This document shows positions 36,094-44,723 of a DNA stretch of 64,000 nt, in pieces (the first letter of the stretch is position 1; every line of letters starts with the position of its first letter). Below the pieces are notes generated by a model. The model saw nothing but the letters and a program-made list of their open reading frames with translations. It ran no database searches and was not told where the DNA came from. The stretch is from Alteromonas ponticola. GTDB taxonomy: Bacteria > Pseudomonadota > Gammaproteobacteria > Enterobacterales > Alteromonadaceae. A program made the translations under genes and the position numbers. The stretch is from assembly GCF_012911815.1 (NCBI RefSeq), contig NZ_JAATNW010000004.1, positions 186,001 to 250,000 of the forward strand, in the 5' to 3' direction.

Positions 36094-39075
36094 ATGTTTA
36101 CACGTAACAAACTCAGTACGTCGGTACGTCGTACTTTGCTTTTCAGTGCGGCGATTCATGTCGCCATACCCTCTTTGGCATTAGCACAGCAAACCACCGA
36201 TGAAAATCAAGCGACAACGGATACCAGTGATGTTGAAGTAATAGCGATCACTGGTAGTCGGATCCGATCACCAGGCGTTGAATCAACCAGCCCGATATTT
36301 TCAATTGGCGCTGAGGAAGTAGGGTATTTGCAGCAACCCGAGTTCGAAAGAATTGTGCGTTCTCTGCCATCGACGATCCCCGCTGATGGTGGCAACGTTA
36401 ACAATGGTACAGCCGGCGCGGCAACCGTCGATTTACGAGGATTGGGAGCCGAACGAACGCTGGTGTTATTAAATGGCAGGCGCATGGTGCCATTTAACTT
36501 CAATGGTCAGGTCGACACTGCAAATATTCCCACCGCCTTGATTGACAGAGTCGATGTTGTCACAGGGGGCGCGTCGGCGGTATACGGCTCAGATGCAATT
36601 GCCGGTGCAGTCAACGTCGTCCTTAAAAATAATTTCGAGGGCGTTCAGGTTGATGTCAACCATCAGCGCAGTGATGAGGATGATGGTGAGCAGAGCAATA
36701 TCGCGCTGACCGTTGGTTCAGATCTGGCTGACGGCCGCGGTAATGCTGTTGCATCGGTGTCGTGGATGGAACGTAAGCCGGTGTTGCTAGGTGATAGACC
36801 ACTTGGCCAGTTTGGTATCAATTCAAATACAGGCTCAGGATTAGCTGAATATCGTGCGGGCGAAGAGGCGACTTTGCCACCACAAGGTTGTCAGGGCCCA
36901 AATGTGGTTGACCTTTCAGGCTCAGGTTCAACTACGGCAATACCCACACGGTTCGAATTAATAGGTACTGGAGTGGCGGGTCAATTCAGAGAAGATGGTA
37001 CCCTGGGTGATAACTGTAGTCTGTTTAACTTTAATCCATTTAATTACTATCAAACACCATCTCAACGTTACAGTGCGACGGCACTCGCCCACTATGAAGT
37101 TAATGACTATGCAGAAGTTTATACGTCATTCAACTATACAAATACAACGGTAATTCAACAGGTGGCTCCTTCTGGTACCTTCGGTGAGGAATTCACGCTG
37201 CCACTGTATAACCCACTCATTTCCAATCAGGCATTAGGCTTTATTATTGATGGCGCCAACGCAGCTGTTGCTGATGGATCTTTGATCAATGGTGGCAGTT
37301 GGAATGATGTGAATGCCAATGGTGTGGTGGATGAAGAAGATTCACTGCAGGTGAGGCTGCGTCGTCGTACGTTAGAGTTGGGAACACGTTCAGAGCGCTA
37401 TGATTCTGATATCTGGCAATTGGTGACAGGAGTCAGAGGAGCTATCACTGATGAATGGATGTACGACTTTTCGTATCAGTACGGTGAAGCTAACCGTACT
37501 ACTGTCAGAGATGGCTATACCAACCTAACTAATATTCAGGAAGCGCTGGATACAAGGGACGGTGTTACCTGCGCAGTGGGTGGGAATTGTGTGCCCATCG
37601 ACCTGTTTGGTGGATTTGGCACCATTACCGATGATATGGCCGGTTACGCTAGAGCCATTGCCCTTCAGCAGCAAAAATACGAACAGGAAATCATTCAGTT
37701 TATTGTTGATGGTCCGATTGAGTTTATAGAAATTCCCACGGCCGGGTTTCCATTAACCGTGAGTGTTGGCTATGAGCATCGGATAGAATCAGGCTTACTT
37801 GAACCTGATGAGTGTTTAAAACTCGCGCCAGCAAGCTGTCAAGGTGGGGCAGGGGGGAACCTCCTACCTGTAAATGGTAGCTACAAAGTTGATGAGTTCT
37901 TCTTCGAAGGCGTTCTCCCTGTATTTGATGGTCAGCCCTTCGCTTACTCAATGGACATTGAGTTTGGGTTCCGTACATCAGATTACGACACGGTTGGCAG
38001 CACTGATTCGTGGAAACTTGGCTTTAACTGGCGGCCTATCGATTCACTGCTGTTAAGGGTGATGGAGCAAAGAGCCAACCGCGCTCCTAATATTGGTGAG
38101 CTGTTTTCTCCTGTTACCACAGGTCTTGATAATGCCATTCAAGACCCCTGCTCTGTAGCAAATGCCGGTAACATTGATGCTAACCTGCGGGCCTTATGCA
38201 TATCGACTGGTATGCGTGACGCACAGGTAGGTGTGGTGCCGGATATCATTTCAGGTCAAATAAATACGTTTCAGGGAAGTAATCCCAATGCATTGCCAGG
38301 GCCCGAAGAAGCGGAAACATTTACTGCGGGTATTGTGTGGACACCCGAAGTATCATTTGCTAATGATTTTACTGTTTCGGTTGATTACTACGATATCTTC
38401 ATAGAAGACATAATCGGTGAGTTTTCTGCTCAGGAGATTCTTGATCAATGTTACATCGAGGGTAATACCAATGAGTGCGCTAAAATCATCCGTGTGGGAG
38501 GTGATCTGACGGGGTCAGCTGCTGGCGTGCAGTTGTTTACAACCAACCTAAAAAGTTTGCAGGCTGAGGGAATTGAAGTCACCATCGATAGCAGTTTCGA
38601 TTTGGGTGACATGGGTAATTTAAAACTGTCGGCAACCATCAATAAATATCTCACGCAAGAGTCACAAAGCGCAGATGCAATACCGGTGCTTGACTGTAAA
38701 GGTTATTACGGTACCAGCTGTGATCCGCTGTCGGATCTTCGCTGGATACAACGAACCACCTGGAGCTACGATGACTTCACCGTCTCACTGTTGTGGCGCC
38801 ACATTGATTCTGTTGACGTAGAGCCACCAGAAGCCAGTCTGCGATTTGCCGAATTCAGAGAGATTGACAGTTATGATTACTTTGATTTGTATGCCAGTTA
38901 TCAGGTTACTGACAATGTGAAGTTTACCTTTGGTGTGGACAACCTGTTTGATAAAGAACCACCTGTATTGGGTAACGATATTGGTGACACCAGTTCAAAT
39001 TCAGGTAATACCTTCCCTAGCAACTACGACCCGCTTGGTCGTTTCTATAAAGCTGGGCTTCAACTCACCTTCTAA
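36094..39075 (+). CDS. Large TonB-dependent receptor
   Basis: A 993-residue receptor with a signal peptide ending near LALAQQ. Its N-terminus then carries VEVIAITGSRI, the TonB-box-like opening seen in many Alteromonadales and Xanthomonadales receptors. The plug has TVDLRGLGAERTLVLLNGRRM and VTGGASAVYGSDAIAGAVNVV, and the long barrel ends with FYKAGLQLTF. The ATG used has AGGGGGAA 5 bp upstream; an open frame 25 codons further up is not used. Receptors of this subfamily usually import carbohydrates, peptides or nucleosides rather than siderophores, but no transport or catabolic genes adjoin. Divergence from the LytS/LytTR pair suggests regulation by it. A terminator follows. Confidence 0.92.
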   Translation: MFTRNKLSTSVRRTLLFSAAIHVAIPSLALAQQTTDENQATTDTSDVEVIAITGSRIRSPGVESTSPIFSIGAEEVGYLQQPEFERIVRSLPSTIPADGGNVNNGTAGAATVDLRGLGAERTLVLLNGRRMVPFNFNGQVDTANIPTALIDRVDVVTGGASAVYGSDAIAGAVNVVLKNNFEGVQVDVNHQRSDEDDGEQSNIALTVGSDLADGRGNAVASVSWMERKPVLLGDRPLGQFGINSNTGSGLAEYRAGEEATLPPQGCQGPNVVDLSGSGSTTAIPTRFELIGTGVAGQFREDGTLGDNCSLFNFNPFNYYQTPSQRYSATALAHYEVNDYAEVYTSFNYTNTTVIQQVAPSGTFGEEFTLPLYNPLISNQALGFIIDGANAAVADGSLINGGSWNDVNANGVVDEEDSLQVRLRRRTLELGTRSERYDSDIWQLVTGVRGAITDEWMYDFSYQYGEANRTTVRDGYTNLTNIQEALDTRDGVTCAVGGNCVPIDLFGGFGTITDDMAGYARAIALQQQKYEQEIIQFIVDGPIEFIEIPTAGFPLTVSVGYEHRIESGLLEPDECLKLAPASCQGGAGGNLLPVNGSYKVDEFFFEGVLPVFDGQPFAYSMDIEFGFRTSDYDTVGSTDSWKLGFNWRPIDSLLLRVMEQRANRAPNIGELFSPVTTGLDNAIQDPCSVANAGNIDANLRALCISTGMRDAQVGVVPDIISGQINTFQGSNPNALPGPEEAETFTAGIVWTPEVSFANDFTVSVDYYDIFIEDIIGEFSAQEILDQCYIEGNTNECAKIIRVGGDLTGSAAGVQLFTTNLKSLQAEGIEVTIDSSFDLGDMGNLKLSATINKYLTQESQSADAIPVLDCKGYYGTSCDPLSDLRWIQRTTWSYDDFTVSLLWRHIDSVDVEPPEASLRFAEFREIDSYDYFDLYASYQVTDNVKFTFGVDNLFDKEPPVLGNDIGDTSSNSGNTFPSNYDPLGRFYKAGLQLTF

Positions 39076-39093
39076 TCAGAGCACGCTAAACGC

Positions 39094-39124
39094 AAACGGG
39101 ATACATCAGTATCCCGTTTTTTTT
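39094..39124 (+). terminator. Intrinsic terminator of the large TonB receptor
   Basis: AAACGGGATAC (39094-39104) pairs with GTATCCCGTTT (39109-39119), followed by further Ts to 39124. Confidence 0.88.
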
Positions 39125-39267
39125 AGCAGATTCGTAAAAGGCCGGTTGCGTAGGTTAGTGACAACACATAGATAATTTAAAAAGAATTGCAGGTTAGTTT
39201 TGCAAGCTGCGCGCATCGATTTACAATGTAGGGCTTAACGCTGTTGAAACGACCCAGGGAAAATCAG

Positions 39268-40563
39268 GTGAACGATCGTTATTCCCCATACTGGCACGAA
39301 GAGCTCGCTCGCTGGTTATACACTTTACTGCTTTTTTTACTGCTTCCGGTGTTCTGGCTGAAATTCAGAAAGTGGGGAGTCAACCAACTGGATGCTTTTC
39401 AATCAAACTTTATGCAGAGGTTGGGATGTGTACCCGTTCCAGAGCGGAAACAGGGGTATTTATTTCACTGCGTTTCGGTGGGTGAAGTGATGGCCGCCTC
39501 CTGCGTAATTAAAAAACTTAAACAAGCACATCCGCAAATCCCCATTACTATCACCACAACCACTGAAACCGGGTCTGCCAGGGTCAATACCCTGTTTGGC
39601 GACAGCGTTCACCACTTTTATCTACCGCTGGATTTACCCTTTGCCATGCACGCCATGCTTAATCGACTTAAGCCCAAGCTGGTGGTAATCACTGAAGTGG
39701 AATTGTGGCCGAACCTGATTCATAGTTGCTGGAAAAAGCAGATCCCGGCAGTTGTCATCAATGCGCGTATGACAGAGCGTTCGGCTAAACGATACGCAAA
39801 AGTCAGTGCACTCTTTGAGCCGATGATGTTTAAACTTGCCCATGTTTGTGCGCAAGGTACGCGCGATTTTGAGCAGTATGCGAAATTAGGCATACCTGAA
39901 AGCAAACTTTCGCTGACAAATAATATTAAATTTGATCAAGCGATAAGTGATGAAGACGGCGCAGCCGACTTTTTGCAGATGTTGCACAGCCCGCGCCCCA
40001 TTATTGTAGCGGGCAGTACACACGATCCAGAAGAGCAGTTACTATTGACCGCTTTCAAGCTGATTATCGCGTCGCATCCTGACACGTTGTTGGTCATAGT
40101 GCCACGCCACCCCCAACGCTTCGAGCTGGTGGAAAGGTTATTAGCGGATTCGGCTTTTGAGTACACGTTGTCCAGCGAGGCCAGCCAAATCAAAGATGAG
40201 ATACAAGTGGTGCTGGTTGATGAAATGGGCAAACTCAACCAGCTGTATCAGGTTGCCAATATGGCCTTTGTGGGTGGCAGCATTGCCAATAAGGGAGGGC
40301 ACAATGCACTGGAACCCGCCTCCGCTGCAATTCCTATACTGATGGGACCACATCAATACAACAATCCTGTCATCTGTGAGTATTTGCGAGAACAGGGCGC
40401 GCTGATTGAAGTAAACAGTGCGGAGGATATTTCACACCATTGTATTGCCTGGTTAAAAGACCCGCCGCGGGCACAAATGCTTGGTAAGGCCGGCTATGAA
40501 GTTATTTTGCAAAATCAGGGCGCAGTAGATGCGACGATTGCGTGCCTCGAGGCGGCTAAGTAA
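39268..40563 (+). CDS. waaA: 3-deoxy-D-manno-octulosonic acid (Kdo) transferase WaaA
   Basis: WaaA adds Kdo residues from CMP-Kdo to lipid IVA at the inner membrane. The 431-residue protein has an N-terminal hydrophobic anchor (LYTLLLFLLLPVFWL), the GT30 blocks LFHCVSVGEVMAA and TTTTETGSARV, EVELWPNLI, and the C-terminal VGGSIANKGGHNALEPA and MGPHQYNNP motifs. The start chosen is GTG at 39268 with AGGGA at good spacing. A TTG eight codons upstream is possible but lacks a ribosome-binding site. No other LPS-core gene is adjacent. Confidence 0.94.
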   Translation: MNDRYSPYWHEELARWLYTLLLFLLLPVFWLKFRKWGVNQLDAFQSNFMQRLGCVPVPERKQGYLFHCVSVGEVMAASCVIKKLKQAHPQIPITITTTTETGSARVNTLFGDSVHHFYLPLDLPFAMHAMLNRLKPKLVVITEVELWPNLIHSCWKKQIPAVVINARMTERSAKRYAKVSALFEPMMFKLAHVCAQGTRDFEQYAKLGIPESKLSLTNNIKFDQAISDEDGAADFLQMLHSPRPIIVAGSTHDPEEQLLLTAFKLIIASHPDTLLVIVPRHPQRFELVERLLADSAFEYTLSSEASQIKDEIQVVLVDEMGKLNQLYQVANMAFVGGSIANKGGHNALEPASAAIPILMGPHQYNNPVICEYLREQGALIEVNSAEDISHHCIAWLKDPPRAQMLGKAGYEVILQNQGAVDATIACLEAAK

Positions 40564-40594
40564 CATAATTTTGGATACGCTCAGGGAGAGGGTG

Positions 40595-41092
40595 TTACTC
40601 ATCCATTCCAACCAGTTGCGACGATGAGCTAACTTCCCCCTCTACTATCTGTAGTTTAAACAGTTCGCCGAAATCTTCTTCAGCCATTGCTTTCGACTTT
40701 CCGCCAAGCAATGAAATGAGTGGAGGGATGGTGTTACTGTGTCCAACTACCAGAACGTTCAGCTGTTTTGTCTTAATCTGATCGGCCAGTGCCTGCAAAT
40801 TGTCGGCCGGATAAATTTCAACCTCAAGATTAAGCTGCTTTGCAATTGGTGCAACACTTTGTTGGGTGCGTAAATATTGCGTGCTATAGATGCGCGCAAT
40901 CTCCGCGTCTTCCAGCAAATTTATCAACTGTTTGGCTCGCCAATGCCCCTTTGCAGTCAGCTCAGGATCTGCTGATTGCGACTGTTTCTCAAAATGTCGG
41001 GTCAAATACACATCGTATGCCATAGCATGATTTCCTGCGCCAGATAACAAAAGCAAAAGCAGTACATTACGAAATAGGTTAGTTGTAATCAT
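40595..41092 (-). CDS. Exported SixA-like histidine phosphatase
   Basis: About 165 residues with a Sec signal peptide (NVLLLLLLSGAGNHAMA), then a short histidine-phosphatase domain. It contains the R-H catalytic motif as TRHFEKQ (Phe in place of the usual Gly), AKGHWRAKQL, YSTQYLRTQQSV and VVGHSNTIP with the second catalytic His. Size and blocks resemble SixA, but SixA is cytoplasmic whereas this one should be periplasmic, so the substrate is likely a small phosphate ester rather than phospho-His. The ATG used follows GGTGG; a GTG two codons upstream overlaps the antiporter stop (TAGTG). It is cotranscribed with the antiporter upstream. Confidence 0.82.
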   Translation of the reverse strand: MITTNLFRNVLLLLLLSGAGNHAMAYDVYLTRHFEKQSQSADPELTAKGHWRAKQLINLLEDAEIARIYSTQYLRTQQSVAPIAKQLNLEVEIYPADNLQALADQIKTKQLNVLVVGHSNTIPPLISLLGGKSKAMAEEDFGELFKLQIVEGEVSSSSQLVGMDE

Positions 41093-41097
41093 GTTCA

Positions 41098-42918
41098 CTA
41101 TCCACCTTTGTTACTCTGATTTTCTTGTCCTTGTTCTGGCTCGATTAAACTTATCACTTTCCAGCCTGATTTAGGGATTTTTTCCTCGCCGCTCAAAAAC
41201 GTATGAAAGTGTTGTTCGTCATCGATGGCTACAAGTGGTGTGACCCGTGCGCCATAAGTTTCAATATAATCTGTGAACGAAAATTCATCAGTAATCCGAG
41301 TTGTCTTGATGGACGCCCCCCGGGCAACCGCTGACGCCAGATAGCCGTAGGTCACGCCTTCATCGAACAATGACAGCTTTCTCGCATAATGTTCGCTTAC
41401 CTGATGGCTCGGCCGAGCGGCCTGCTCGTTGTTTGAAAGACCAAACACCTCCATTTTGCCCATAGTGTATTCGAAATGGTAAGCCACCATCGGATTCAAC
41501 TGTTTGTAAGGCGACATGATTAACACTGTGCCAATCGTTTCCATTTGGAGGTTACGCGACGCGTGTTCGGACATAGGGTTACCAAAATACACCGGAATAT
41601 CCATCATTCTGGCTTCGCGTATTGCATCCCAGTTGGTATCGGCAATACACACGCCAATTTCCTGGTTCATCATTTCTTTGGCTAGCAGGCGGCTGAATTT
41701 GCTACCACCAAAAATTAAGAAACCCGTCGGTGGTGCCGCCTGCACTTTCAGCCATTTGGCTACATAACCCGCTGTCAGACTCTGAATAATAACCGTCGCT
41801 ATGATCACCATAAACACCATCGGTACTATCATGCTGGCGCCTTCATAGCCTATTTCTTCAAGTTTAAGCGAAAATAATGCGCTCACCGCGGCAGCAACAA
41901 TACCCCGTGGTGCAATCCAGCTGATAAGTGCCATTTCGCGCCAATTAAGGCCGGTGCCTACTGCTGAAGCGATAACAGACAAGGGTCTGGCGATAAACAT
42001 TACCGCGATCAGTACCAACACAATACCCACACCGACGTCGGCAATAGCATCCAGATTAAGTCGGGTCGCCAGTAAGATAAACAGACCGGAAATCAGCAAC
42101 GTACTTAAGGTTTCTTTAAATTCGAGTATGTCCTCAACATTCACATTTTTCATGTTGGCCAAAACCATGCCTGTCACTGTAACTGCAAGCAATCCGGATT
42201 CATGCGCTACCACGTTGGACGCTGCGAACACGCCTAAGATGATGGTGAGTACAGCGGTGTTTTGCAGGTAATGGGGTATCCAGCTTTTGCGCAGGCACAA
42301 ACCAAGAAAATAGCCTCCGGCCCAACCCAGCGCCAAACCGATCCCAATCGTTTTGCCGAAAATGAGAAAGGTATGTGATATTGCTGATCCCTGTGCAGCT
42401 ACGATAAATTCAAATACCAGTACTGCGAGCAAGGCCCCGATGGGGTCGATGATAATGCCTTCCCAGCGCAAAATGTTGGCCAGGTTCGTGTTCGGTCTCA
42501 CAGTACGTATCATCGGAACAATTACTGTTGGTCCGGTAACGGTAACAATAGCACCAAATAAGAATGCCAGTTGCCATGACATGCCCAAAGTAAAATGTGC
42601 TGCCAGCGCAGCCACAATCCAGGTGACGACCACGCCCACCGAACACAAATTGCGCACCATATTGCCATGTCCGGCGATGTCTTTGAATTTGAGGGTTAAT
42701 GCCCCTTCAAACAGGATGATGGCGACAGAAAGGGAAACCACCGGAAACAACAAGTCACCAAACAGCCGATCCGCATTGATCACATCGAAGACCGGTCCAA
42801 CGACAATGCCGATGATCAATAATGGTAAAATTGCAGGCAATTTCACTCGATATGCAAAGTACTGGCAACCGATAGACAGTAAACCTACGAGAACTAAAGT
42901 TATCATTGGATCAAACAA
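41098..42918 (-). CDS. CPA1-type cation/proton antiporter with RCK-like C-terminal domain
   Basis: A 606-residue transporter. Residues ~1-395 carry about 12-13 TM helices of the NhaP/CPA1 type, including FEGALTLKF, TVTGPTVIVPM, DPIGALLAVLVFEF (the acidic ion-exchange residue) and SWIAPRGIVAAAVSALFS. Residues ~405-600 form a Rossmann/TrkA-N-like domain (FLIFGGSKFSRLLAKEMM, CIADTNWDAIREARM, VYFGNPMSEHAS) that may bind nucleotide and gate transport. The specific ion (Na+ or K+) cannot be told. It is divergent from a propeller-protein gene and abuts the exported phosphatase gene downstream. Confidence 0.9.
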   Translation of the reverse strand: MFDPMITLVLVGLLSIGCQYFAYRVKLPAILPLLIIGIVVGPVFDVINADRLFGDLLFPVVSLSVAIILFEGALTLKFKDIAGHGNMVRNLCSVGVVVTWIVAALAAHFTLGMSWQLAFLFGAIVTVTGPTVIVPMIRTVRPNTNLANILRWEGIIIDPIGALLAVLVFEFIVAAQGSAISHTFLIFGKTIGIGLALGWAGGYFLGLCLRKSWIPHYLQNTAVLTIILGVFAASNVVAHESGLLAVTVTGMVLANMKNVNVEDILEFKETLSTLLISGLFILLATRLNLDAIADVGVGIVLVLIAVMFIARPLSVIASAVGTGLNWREMALISWIAPRGIVAAAVSALFSLKLEEIGYEGASMIVPMVFMVIIATVIIQSLTAGYVAKWLKVQAAPPTGFLIFGGSKFSRLLAKEMMNQEIGVCIADTNWDAIREARMMDIPVYFGNPMSEHASRNLQMETIGTVLIMSPYKQLNPMVAYHFEYTMGKMEVFGLSNNEQAARPSHQVSEHYARKLSLFDEGVTYGYLASAVARGASIKTTRITDEFSFTDYIETYGARVTPLVAIDDEQHFHTFLSGEEKIPKSGWKVISLIEPEQGQENQSNKGG

Positions 42919-43018
42919 GGTGCGTTCCTGCTATTTTTTTAAAAATCGTTGAACAACGTAAAGTGCTTATGATACATACTTTTATTGTCTTTAGTTGGAT
43001 GACTGTCAGGTTTAATAG

Positions 43019-43864
43019 ATGAAATTTAAGTTTCTTCCGACAAATTTAGCGATCGCGGTCGCGATTGCTCTTACCGCAAGGGTAAGTGCGCATAGCAACT
43101 CACTTTCGATAACGGAGAAACTTCACTTAACCGAGGAATTACACGAAACCTCCGGCCTGGTCTGTCATGCGGACCAAATTTTTACAATTAATGATTCAGG
43201 TAATGCGCCAGCCGTTTTCAGTTTGAACGAAACGGGGAAAATCGTAGACAAAATTCAATTAGCGGTACCGAATATCGATTGGGAAGCAATTGATGCTGAC
43301 GACGCTTATCTTTACATTGCTGATACCGGCAACAATCATGGCAATCGTCAGCGGGTGCAAGTGCATAAGTGGAATCGTCAAAGCGGCGAAGTTTCATCAG
43401 TTTCGATCGCGTATAAAGACAATCGTTTCGATAGAAATATTCCATATCAGCATGATTATGATGTGGAAGCGATGGTTGTTCACAATGGCCAGTTATTGTT
43501 GTTTACTAAAAGCTGGCGAAGCGGGGTGGCGAACGTCTACCAGGTTGATGTGGAGGAAAAACAACAAGTAGTGACTCCTATAGCAAACATTGATGGACTC
43601 CCCGGCGTCGTGACAGGTGCCGCTTGGGATTCCCAAAGAAATGTTTTTCTGCTAGTGGGATACAGTGGCAATGCTTTAACCGGATACACCCCCTACCTGG
43701 CTCAAATCTCCGAACAGTATAAGGTGCAATACACAAGTGCGTTGTCAGGATTATCGCAGGTCGAAGCCATTTGTATCAGAGCGGATGGCGAAATATGGAT
43801 AACGCAAGAGGGTTCAAGAACGCAGCCGTCTAAGTTAATCAAACTTTCTTTACCCTCACTTTAG
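43019..43864 (+). CDS. Exported beta-propeller-like protein, function unknown
   Basis: A 281-residue protein with a signal peptide ending around RVSAHS. The mature part shows repeated strand blocks with D-x-G-N signatures: IFTINDSGNAPAVFSL, LYIADTGNNHGNR, QLLLFTKSWRSG, VFLLVGYSGNALTGY and EIWITQEGSR. They suggest a six-bladed NHL- or SdiA-regulated-like propeller. Such proteins bind small molecules or act as lactonase-like enzymes, but no catalytic residues can be assigned. It is divergent from the antiporter with 100 bp between starts, and no clear terminator follows. Confidence 0.75.
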   Translation: MKFKFLPTNLAIAVAIALTARVSAHSNSLSITEKLHLTEELHETSGLVCHADQIFTINDSGNAPAVFSLNETGKIVDKIQLAVPNIDWEAIDADDAYLYIADTGNNHGNRQRVQVHKWNRQSGEVSSVSIAYKDNRFDRNIPYQHDYDVEAMVVHNGQLLLFTKSWRSGVANVYQVDVEEKQQVVTPIANIDGLPGVVTGAAWDSQRNVFLLVGYSGNALTGYTPYLAQISEQYKVQYTSALSGLSQVEAICIRADGEIWITQEGSRTQPSKLIKLSLPSL

Positions 43865-44037
43865 CGTTTTTTTTGCGCGCCGCTTATTCTTAAGCATTTT
43901 TTTTCATACCCAACAGATTACAAAAGCTGTTTATAATTTGTTCATCTCTTGAGAGCAAGACCGTTTCAATAGATACCCGTTATAGAGTGAAACATGAAAA
44001 GTGAAAGTACCTGGGTACGAGTAAGTGGGAGTTAGTG

Positions 44038-44622
44038 ATGAAATCTATCAGTCGAGCAATCTGTCGCGCTACGTTAGCACTGGCTGGTGCATCATGTTTT
44101 GTGACCAGCTCATGGTCGTCAGAGCTGGGTGACATTGTCGCTGACTACTTAAATCGTGCCGACGACTTCGCGGTGACGTTTTCTAACAAAAAACTCAAGT
44201 TTAATGGGTGTAAACAACGGGAATACGAGCTTACTATGGCTCAGCATCTTTCTCCGCGAATGACGATTGAAGCAACCTTGCATTATGAAAAAGGCAGACT
44301 TGACTATGGTGTGCTTAATCAAAAGGTGTCTGCCAGAGGTTATCAACTTGCTTCCTGGTATCAGCTGGATGGTTACGCCCTGGGTGTCAGTAATAGAGTG
44401 GTTTCTGAGCACGAGATCAATCTTCCGCTTGCGGATACTATCGAACTACCTACCAGTCAGGCGCTTGCATTAAACATGCGCACCAAGGGGTTGCGCGAAA
44501 CCCATGAATTGTCGTTGTCAGCCGTGAGAGAAACCTGGAGTGCTAAAAACGCTGCGCTGGGACTATCCTGGGATAAAGCGTATGACAACCAGTTGCGAAT
44601 GAACTACTCAATTATATTCTGA
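44038..44622 (+). CDS. Small putative outer-membrane beta-barrel protein
   Basis: A 194-residue exported protein. The signal peptide runs to about TSSWSSE. The mature chain alternates polar and hydrophobic residues in strand-like blocks (MTIEATLHYEKG, YQLASWYQLDGYALGVSNRVV, THELSLSAVRETWS, NQLRMNYSIIF). It ends in a C-terminal Phe, the BAM-recognition signature of outer-membrane proteins. I do not recognise the family; an 8-stranded barrel is plausible. The ATG used follows GGGAG at 6 bp; a GTG one codon earlier is also possible. A strong terminator follows, so it is monocistronic. Confidence 0.7.
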   Translation: MKSISRAICRATLALAGASCFVTSSWSSELGDIVADYLNRADDFAVTFSNKKLKFNGCKQREYELTMAQHLSPRMTIEATLHYEKGRLDYGVLNQKVSARGYQLASWYQLDGYALGVSNRVVSEHEINLPLADTIELPTSQALALNMRTKGLRETHELSLSAVRETWSAKNAALGLSWDKAYDNQLRMNYSIIF

Positions 44623-44660
44623 TTTTTTTGCCAATACAGTGTGTTTCCCAACCACTCTTT

Positions 44661-44684
44661 ACAGCCCTGACGGGCTGTTTTTTT
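44661..44684 (+). terminator. Intrinsic terminator of the small OMP-like gene
   Basis: ACAGCCC (44661-44667) pairs with GGGCTGT (44672-44678) and runs into seven Ts. Confidence 0.88.
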
Positions 44685-44723
44685 AGATTGAAATCGCACA
44701 TTGCAGGCTGTTTTTAACGCACC

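Noticed and set aside
42353..42952. 199-codon frame antisense to the antiporter
   Set aside because: Ser/Thr/Met-rich shadow of transmembrane codons; overlaps a clear membrane protein and has no start signal.
43994..44035. 13-codon frame (MKSESTWVRVSGS) ending at the start of the OMP-like gene
   Set aside because: Could be a leader peptide but has no strong ribosome-binding site, runs of regulatory codons or attenuator hairpin.
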